Assembly: GCA_024734495.1 (NCBI GenBank)
Contig: JALMQS010000099.1
Coordinates: 66,438,291 to 66,502,290, forward strand
Source: Forficula auricularia
Taxonomy: Eukaryota; Arthropoda; Insecta; Dermaptera; Forficulidae
Direction: 5' to 3'
DNA: 64,000 nt
Each line of letters starts with the position of its first letter. The stretch's first letter is position 1. Positions 57,901-64,000 of this stretch are shown here, piece after piece. A program made the position numbers and the translations under genes. The notes under the pieces are model-generated. The model was not told where the DNA came from. It made no database searches and saw only the letters and a program-made list of their open reading frames with translations.

Positions 57901-58120
57901 ACTGAAGATGGCCGTGAGTACACAACTAACTTACAATGAAATCTTACGTCTATACAAGAAGAAGGTATGAATGACTTTTAAGAACATCAACAATAATTAC
58001 AAAAAACCTTCTAAAGTGATCGGTAGTAACAAAAAATTCTTAATAAGCGAGTGAAAGCTGTTGTGACAATAGCTGAAGCAAAAAAACGTCAAAAAATTAC
58101 TAAAGTTAACCCACATTTTA

Positions 58121-58466
58121 GGTTAAATACATGCGTTGTTGCCAGCTTGTTTTTAGTGTAAATTTTTCATTATAAATTGTTCGTTATCTCAGAAACTCTG
58201 TTGTAACTATCAATTAAAATTTTCTTAAAAATGTATTAGTTATTGTTTAATGTTGGTTTAGTTTTTATAACAAACGTAAGAAGTGTTTCTTAATTATAAT
58301 TAAATATGTATGTAAACTTTCCGATATTCCGTATAGTACAATGTATAAGAGTCTGAAAAACTTGGAATTTAACATCTGCGGAACTATAGTGTTCATAAAT
58401 TTCCTTTGGGCACCAATCGATACAGAAGTATTTAAATAATAATCTGTCTAAATTTCAAGAATCAAT
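58121..58466. mobile_element. TTAA-family DNA transposon, inverted partial copy 4
   Basis: The sequence is the reverse complement of the middle of copy 1 (GCGTTGTTGCCAGCTTG, ATCTCAGAAACTCTGTTGT, ATCGATACAGAAGTATTT). Both termini are missing and it is more diverged than copies 1-3. Confidence 0.7.
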
Positions 58467-58469
58467 CAC

Positions 58470-59620
58470 GAACTTGATTACTTTTAATTAAAAGATGAAA
58501 CGTCGTTGGTTTAATAAGAAATCTCCATATGCCCTATGAGTGAGTATAGTTTATCAGCCCCCGAAATTTCTATATAGATATTAATGTTAATATTATTTAA
58601 AACAGAGATATAAAAAAAAAAGAAAATAATATTAAAAATTTAATAAACAAATCAGTTTCTAATAGAATAAAAATTTCGAAAGAGATAAAGCGGAATATGT
58701 TTAGAAATAAAAAGCATAATAAATAAGTTTCCTCTTACCAAACATTGGGTTAAAAACATATTTTTTTGGTTGTTTATTCATATAAATATATAAACAAATG
58801 ATTATTTTTGATAGAAAAAAAAAAGAAAATAAACTTCTCTAGTAATTTAGATTAACCATGGCAAGCAAAAACGAAACAAACTAGAATAAATGAAATAAGA
58901 GCCGATGATGGAGGATGGATGTCTGTCGAGAAAAGGTCATTTTTATTTGCAGGGCAAAGTATCAGACTGATAAGGATTAGGAACCGCGAAAGAAATTTCA
59001 AATGTTTTCGTTTTAAATGATAAAAAAATTATGAAATTAAAGAGTAGCTCTTAATTTATAACGAATAAATATCTAATCTCTTCGATTATTAATAAATAGC
59101 TCACGTTATTTTCTTTGTCACAAACTAATCACTAATAAAAAGCGAAAATTCCAATAAAAAAAAGAATTTATTTCACATTTAATTGTTTTATCTATTTATA
59201 ATATAAATCGTGTTAGATAAAATAATAAAATGTCAGTGAAAAAATATTTTTAAACAAAATTTTAATTTTTTAATGATTCGATCAGTTGCCAAATTGGTCA
59301 AGTATAACGACCCCTTGAAGTCGAAATAACATTGCAACGGAGGCCCTAGATGGTCAATTATTTTGACAAAAAAATTGAGTCAATCATTGATCATCCCTTC
59401 AATCTTTAGATCAAAACTCATTCTTAGTGAAGTTTCCCTAATAGAAGGTAGTATTCCTTTTTTGCTAGACTTTTGTGAATAGTGAAATTGTGCTTTTTTG
59501 TGTAGCTACGTTTTCCTGACTTATCATATATAGTGTGTACCTACATATCTACCATTGAAACCATGGTTTCAAATACAGATTTATGCTTTCGCTTTTCATG
59601 CTTGACTCTGTAGCGGCCTG
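58470..59620. other. AT-rich DNA
   Basis: No exon or bounded repeat is recognised. It would be CERT intron or upstream sequence. Confidence 0.4.
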
Positions 59621-59629
59621 CTTTGCTTT

Positions 59630-60180
59630 GGCCACGAGCCTTTAGACTCTGCCGCTAGATGACACAGTCAGATCATTGCAACTAGCAATCACCGAATATG
59701 GTCTGCTCAGCATGCAAGCGTTCACCAGCCCGGCTAACTCAGTCGGTAGAGCATTCACCCACCAACTACGCGGGTAGCGCTCAGCATTCACGCAGGGCAC
59801 ATCGCCCTGCGAGCATTCACTAGAGCGAGCAACCATTGTTAGGTCCCCACCAACTAGGCGGGATCAACGCGGAGAACAACGGCGCCAACCGGCACCAACA
59901 ACCACCGCACAACCGACCTAACAATGGGCTCACCTCCAGCATTCACCAGGGCACGAACATCGCCCTGCGTTCACCACACACGTGGCTTGCTCAATTCTTT
60001 TAGCTTTCCCCTTCCAACCACCTTCACTCCGTCGTGGCTATATGCTTGGACCCACACAAAGGTTAATCCCAAGTCTGGGAACAGTATGAACCTCGCCCCT
60101 TCCAACTTCATTGTTAGGTCCCCATCAACTAGGCGGGCAGCGCGGACATGCAACAACGCACCACCCCCCTAACAACTCAA
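59630..60180. repeat. GC-rich mosaic repeat block with half a tRNA-Lys sequence
   Basis: The block contains several copies of AGCATTCAC, two copies of an (A)GGGCAC...ATCGCCCTGCG hairpin (59781-59812 and 59948-59970), two copies of TTGTTAGGTCCCCANCAACT (59836 and 60110), and CCTAACAA words that invert it. At 59728-59754 there are 27 bases matching the 5' half of an animal tRNA-Lys, from the acceptor strand through the D arm. Sequence then diverges, so no complete tRNA is encoded. Confidence 0.6.
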
Positions 60181-60211
60181 TCATTTTGATCAAAAGATTG
60201 ACCGTCTAGGG

Positions 60212-60537
60212 CAGTGTTCCGCAAACTTTTTATGTTCAAGGTACACCTACCAAATCAAGAAATTTTAGAGATACACCAAAGAAAAAAACAATGTTTATTT
60301 AATATTTATTTATTATTATAATCAATATAATAGGAAAAGATGTTTAATGAGAAATGTGAGCCTGCTTAACTGAGAACAGGCGATCAAAATTTGGAGAATC
60401 GTTGATAAGGCTGCTCGCATAGCTCTCAGCTATGTGTAGGTGTATTATCTTAACAAAACTTGACATTTTTCCGCGGCACCTCACCTAATGATCACGGTAC
60501 ACCAGTGTGCCGCGGCACACACTTTGCGGTTACACTG
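60212..60537. mobile_element. hAT-type element, same family as 11209-11510
   Basis: The ends CAGTGTTCCGCAAAC and TTTGCGGTTACACTG are inverted repeats. GTCTAGGG flanks both sides (60204-60211 and 60538-60545), a perfect 8-bp duplication. The interior matches the first copy (GGTACACCTACCAAATCAAG). Confidence 0.88.
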
Positions 60538-60687
60538 GTCTAGGGCCTACTTAAGAGCTCGATAAAAAAATATATACGGTTAATTTTAAAAATAAATTCT
60601 ACAAGTCACTTAAGTTTTGGAAGAATCTTAGTAATAAATTAAAATTTTGGTTTAAACAGATGTGAAAAAAATATTTATTTATTTAAT

Positions 60688-60833
60688 TAAATTGAAAGTT
60701 TTTTGCCGAGAGTAGCAGAATTTTTATATATTGAAGGAGACAATAAAAGAGTGTGTCTTCTGCTGGAATTATAAATTTTATTTATTTATAACGAGACTAT
60801 AGTCTAGATACACTCTTTTATTGTCTCCTTCAA
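60688..60833 (-). mobile_element. HR-B element, core deleted
   Basis: TATTTATTTAAT flanks both sides (60676-60687 and 60834-60845). The tail TTTTTTGCCGAGAGTAGCAG and arms GAAGGAGACAATAAAAGAG are present, but the hammerhead core and most of the second arm are missing. Confidence 0.75.
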
Positions 60834-60845
60834 TATTTATTTAAT

Positions 60846-62010
60846 GATTAAAAGCCCTAAATTTTCTAAATTTCAAAAGAATAATTATTCAGTTTATTGT
60901 TATTATCTAGACGCTAGACCCGAATATTATAAATCTCCAATATCTAGCCAATTCATAATGATTCACAAAATTTAAAGTTTAAGTTGCCCTTCGAAAGGGC
61001 AGTTGAAATATTTGAGATGGTTCATTGATTGCTTCTCCTTGCAGTTTTTAAATAAAACCCAATTCCAAGTGTCTCAACAAATTCAGAATAAGGCAAATCA
61101 AATTCTAAATTTTTTTTAAAACAATAATAAATTCTAAGCCTTAGTTTAGTTAATTTTTCTTGAACAAATCTCTAAAGAGATATATGTAGTTGAAAATGAT
61201 TGAATTTGATTATAAATGAATAAATTAAATAATATTCTTTCAAAATTTGAAACTAACCTTGTGATATGTAAATCTGTTTGACATTATTGATGAGCGCTCG
61301 ATTATTTATACGAGTAGGAAATTTCGTCATTTAATTGAATGATCAAACTTAATTATTCCAGTTCGGAAATCCGGTCATTTTAAATAAATTGATGAATATA
61401 ATTTTTAATTTATAATATATAATATAACATTTATTATGTGCGGTTTATTTAATAGTTTGCCGCCTAATCAATCCTCTGGACAATGATTCCATGGACAAGT
61501 AGTATAGGAAAAAGATCTTTGACGCATTACAAATATCATCCGACTTGGAATCCTCTTACGTGGTTTTATTTGAATATTGAAAACAAAATTTCAACCAAAG
61601 GTAATCTTTTCATTATTATTCCAAAAATATCTGATTTGTGAACCCGTTAGATAACGGAACTTTACCAAAAATAGGTAAAACTAGATCAAAAAGAAATCTC
61701 TCAATCAATTATTATATAATTAGTAATTGAGATCTCGATCTAGAAATGCTTATCAAACAAAACTTGAAAAAAAAAACGAATTAATTGACCGCATTATGGG
61801 ACGATCACCTCGCGAATAAACCCGTTTGCTCTCCATGTGACCCAATATTTATTGAAATCTTTGTTATGGTTCAATAAAAAAAATCATTCATTTATCATTC
61901 GAAAATAAATATGTACATTGATTTGATGTTTTTATCTTGTGTTATTATAAGAATGTAGTTTTTTATAAAGGCCAGATGATGACAAAAATATCTGCTAAAA
62001 CGTATCAAAG
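60846..62010. other. AT-rich DNA
   Basis: No gene is recognised. A decayed core-like string (CAGATGATGAC, later AAAACGT) lies at 61972-62005. Confidence 0.4.
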
Positions 62011-62022
62011 TTTCCAGTAAAT

Positions 62023-62163
62023 TAAATTGAAAGTTTCTTTTTGCCTAGAGTAGCAGAATTTTTATAAATTGAAGGAGACAATAAAAAGAGTGTGTCTTCT
62101 GGTGGAAAAATAAATAAATTTTTCCAGCAGATGACACAGTCTTTATTGTCTCCTTCAAGTAAA
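62023..62163 (-). mobile_element. HR-B element, core deleted
   Basis: TTCCAGTAAAT lies on both sides (62012-62022 and 62164-62174). The tail TGCCTAGAGTAGCAGAA and the arms match the other HR-B copies; the palindrome closes directly at TTTTTCCAGCAG. Confidence 0.7.
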
Positions 62164-62983
62164 TTCCAGTAAATAATTAATTATTAGACAAGATGAGCTT
62201 TTGATTATTTTTAATTATATTAAAAATGTAAATTTATAATAAATAATTTTAATATAAAAAAAAGAAACAAATATTAATAGAAATATTTAGAAATAACAAG
62301 AATTAATCAAGACATCGAATTTTGGTATCAGCATGATTGATTCTGCGATCGAACGATTTAACAAAATATTTTTTATACCATATGTGGATAAATCCCCCCC
62401 CCAAAAAAAAAATTAAAATTAATAGAAAATTCAAAATAGTACATACAGTAATTAATTAAAATTCGCATACACGAGGAAAAAATTAAAATGAACTGAAAAG
62501 CTTCCACAATAACAAAATATATGTGGTATAATTGCAAGAAAAAAAAATTAACAATACTTAAAATCAACAAATGCACCGCCACTCCAATTCCCTCCCAAAC
62601 AATCCGACAGGCCTACTCGATCCCTTCTACTCAAATTAAAATAAATAAATAGTTTATAAACATCTTCTGCCCAAATCGAAGGAGCATCAGATGTAATGCA
62701 GGGGGTCAAAATTTATTTGTTTCTAAATTGTTTTTTTTTTTATTTTTACTAATTCAATGGGGGTAACTTCAAATTTCTAGAAATCTCAATAGGAGAAAAT
62801 TTTCAGCAAATCGGATTTAAATCTGTAGTTCAATAAATAAAAACATTTTTTTAAAACAATTTCCAATGTAAATGTTAATAGTTATTAGTAGAGGCGGATT
62901 CTTAGGTTATAACTTTATTTTTTTTTTTTTAGTGGGATTATTAGCAATTTTTTATAGGTATAGCCATAATGAAATTTTAATAA

Positions 62984-63123
62984 ATTAAAGGAGACAATAA
63001 AAGAGTGTGTCTTCTGCTGGAAAAATAAATTTTTGAAGGGCAAAGCCTTCGAAACTATAGTCTCGTTTTAAATAAATTAAAAAATTTATTTTTCCAGCAG
63101 AAGACACTCTCTTTATAGCTTCC
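62984..63123 (-). mobile_element. HR-B element with partial core
   Basis: TGAAATTTTAATAA flanks both sides (62970-62983 and 63124-63137). The core keeps GAAGGGCAAAGCCTTC, GAAA and ACTATAGTC but lacks CTGATGA. The tail box is also lost. Confidence 0.75.
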
Positions 63124-63365
63124 TGAAATTTTAATAATTTTGAGTCCTATTTTTAGACTATAATAGACTATTTTAAGACTTTTCTATTGTAAAAAAACTT
63201 TTTCAGGTTTATTGGCCTATTTAATGTACTTTATAATTAATTATTTATATAAAAGATTCCAATTAAAGCTTATAAAATAACTTAAGAACTTAATATTTTT
63301 AAAGAAGCTCTGATTAATCTGAATAATAGCTGAGATTAGGAAATTTTGAATATTAAAGAAATATT

Positions 63366-63608
63366 GTGTTTAAAATTGCTCCTATCACGTCATGTGAAGT
63401 AGAAAGGACTTTTTTAAGTGACAAAAATATACTTTCTAATTCTAGAACCAATTTCACTATGGATAATTTAAAGAAATACAAATTGAAAGTCAACTTTTTA
63501 AATAAGAATGTTATCATATTGTTTTTTCATAATTTTTTTATTATTAATTTCAAGGACTATTTAAAGGATTATTTAAGCGATTTTAAGAAACTATTTATTA
63601 TAAAATAA
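63366..63608 (+). pseudogene. hAT transposase C-terminal dimerisation fragment
   Basis: The frame reads IAPITSCEVERTFLSDKNIL and SNSRTNFTMDNLKKY, the S.ERSFS..K.ILS..R.N...ENL pattern of hAT transposase C-termini. Upstream parts are not found within the neighbouring 1 kb. It is a different hAT lineage from the fragment at 22090. Confidence 0.75.
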
Positions 63609-63609
63609 A

Positions 63610-64000
63610 AGCGTGAAAATCCGCTCTCTAATGATATTGTCTAATGATATTGTCATTCCTAATGGTATAATAAAAAGTCTAGTTTTATATTTTGTACATG
63701 TAGTTCAGTCAACGAATGGTTTATAGAAAACATTGAAGAGGATTCTTACGAAAATGTGTTTGGGGTAGTTAGGAGGTAATAATACTAAAGTCTCCAGTCC
63801 TAGCTACCGGGCTTAGGGAGGGAAGGGGGGGTGTCCCGTTTTTTTGGTTTTTAGCTTATATCTCGCCCGCGAATATCTCAAAAACCATAAGGAATAGAGA
63901 AAAAGTAAATAGAAACAATATTGTAGTAAATTTTATAAGCTTTCATTTTGCTTAGAATAACTTTTTCCCTACGACCCACTGTTTTTGAGAAATAAGCAAA
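63610..64000. other. Unassigned DNA at the window end
   Basis: A short G-rich stretch (63815-63835) stands out; no gene or element boundary is visible. Confidence 0.4.

Noticed and set aside
59728..59760. Functional tRNA-Lys gene
   Set aside because: Only the 5' half matches; there is no anticodon arm, TPsiC arm or 3' acceptor strand after 59754.
61250..61340. Possible minus-strand exon ending CACAAG/GTTAGT
   Set aside because: The donor-like site is present, but the translated sequence is not recognisable and no acceptor or frame fits CERT.
6181..63123. Repeated short palindromes as CRISPR-like arrays
   Set aside because: The repeats are dispersed, have no regular spacers, sit in target duplications, and the host is eukaryotic.

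Overview
The window is AT-rich nuclear DNA from a multicellular animal, most likely an arthropod. Three spliced host genes are visible as short, GC-richer coding exons with GT/AG borders, set in repeat-filled introns and intergenic DNA. Mariner, Tc1-like, hAT, Harbinger-like and non-LTR elements are common, and there are many palindromic repeats that carry a hammerhead-ribozyme-like core. I cannot name the species. Gene identities rest on recognising the proteins; no search was run.

Host genes. (1) On the plus strand, the last two coding exons of a glucose-6-phosphate 1-epimerase (2700-2851 and 5122-5130). The stop codon is followed, in the same frame, by a GC-rich 158-codon open stretch and a poly(A) signal near 5682. 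(2) On the minus strand, a complete three-exon SERF (4F5-family) gene: a 7-nt first coding exon at 29408-29414, exon 2 at 17802-17925, exon 3 at 16108-16174, and an alternative stop if intron 2 is retained. (3) On the minus strand, the last six coding exons of a ceramide transfer protein (CERT/STARD11-like), 57353 down to 47241. They encode a FFAT motif and a START domain of 294 residues in all; upstream exons lie outside the window or were not recognised.

Layout. 1-5.7 kb: 3' part of the epimerase gene, with LINE fragments and a Tc1/mariner-type MITE in and before its last intron. 5.7-16.1 kb: intergenic, between convergent genes, with palindromic elements, a Tc1-like MITE, three hAT-type elements in a row and a TTAA-bounded transposon. 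16.1-29.6 kb: the SERF gene, whose introns hold a LINE, a mariner relic, hAT pieces, a decayed reverse transcriptase and a TTAA element split by a second LINE. 29.6-47.2 kb: intergenic, with two mariners, a hAT element, a decayed full-length LINE and more palindromes. 47.2-57.4 kb: the CERT exons, with nested SINE, hAT and palindromic insertions in the introns. 57.4-64 kb: repeats, including an unusual GC-rich block with half a tRNA-Lys sequence.

The most interesting content is the set of dispersed palindromic elements. Their arms contain CTGANGA, a hairpin, GAAA and a very short third helix, which is the arrangement of type I hammerhead ribozymes known from Penelope-like elements and retrozymes. 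At least ten copies are flanked by 11-16 bp target-site duplications, so they were inserted as units. No Penelope or GIY-YIG protein is visible here, so they look non-autonomous.
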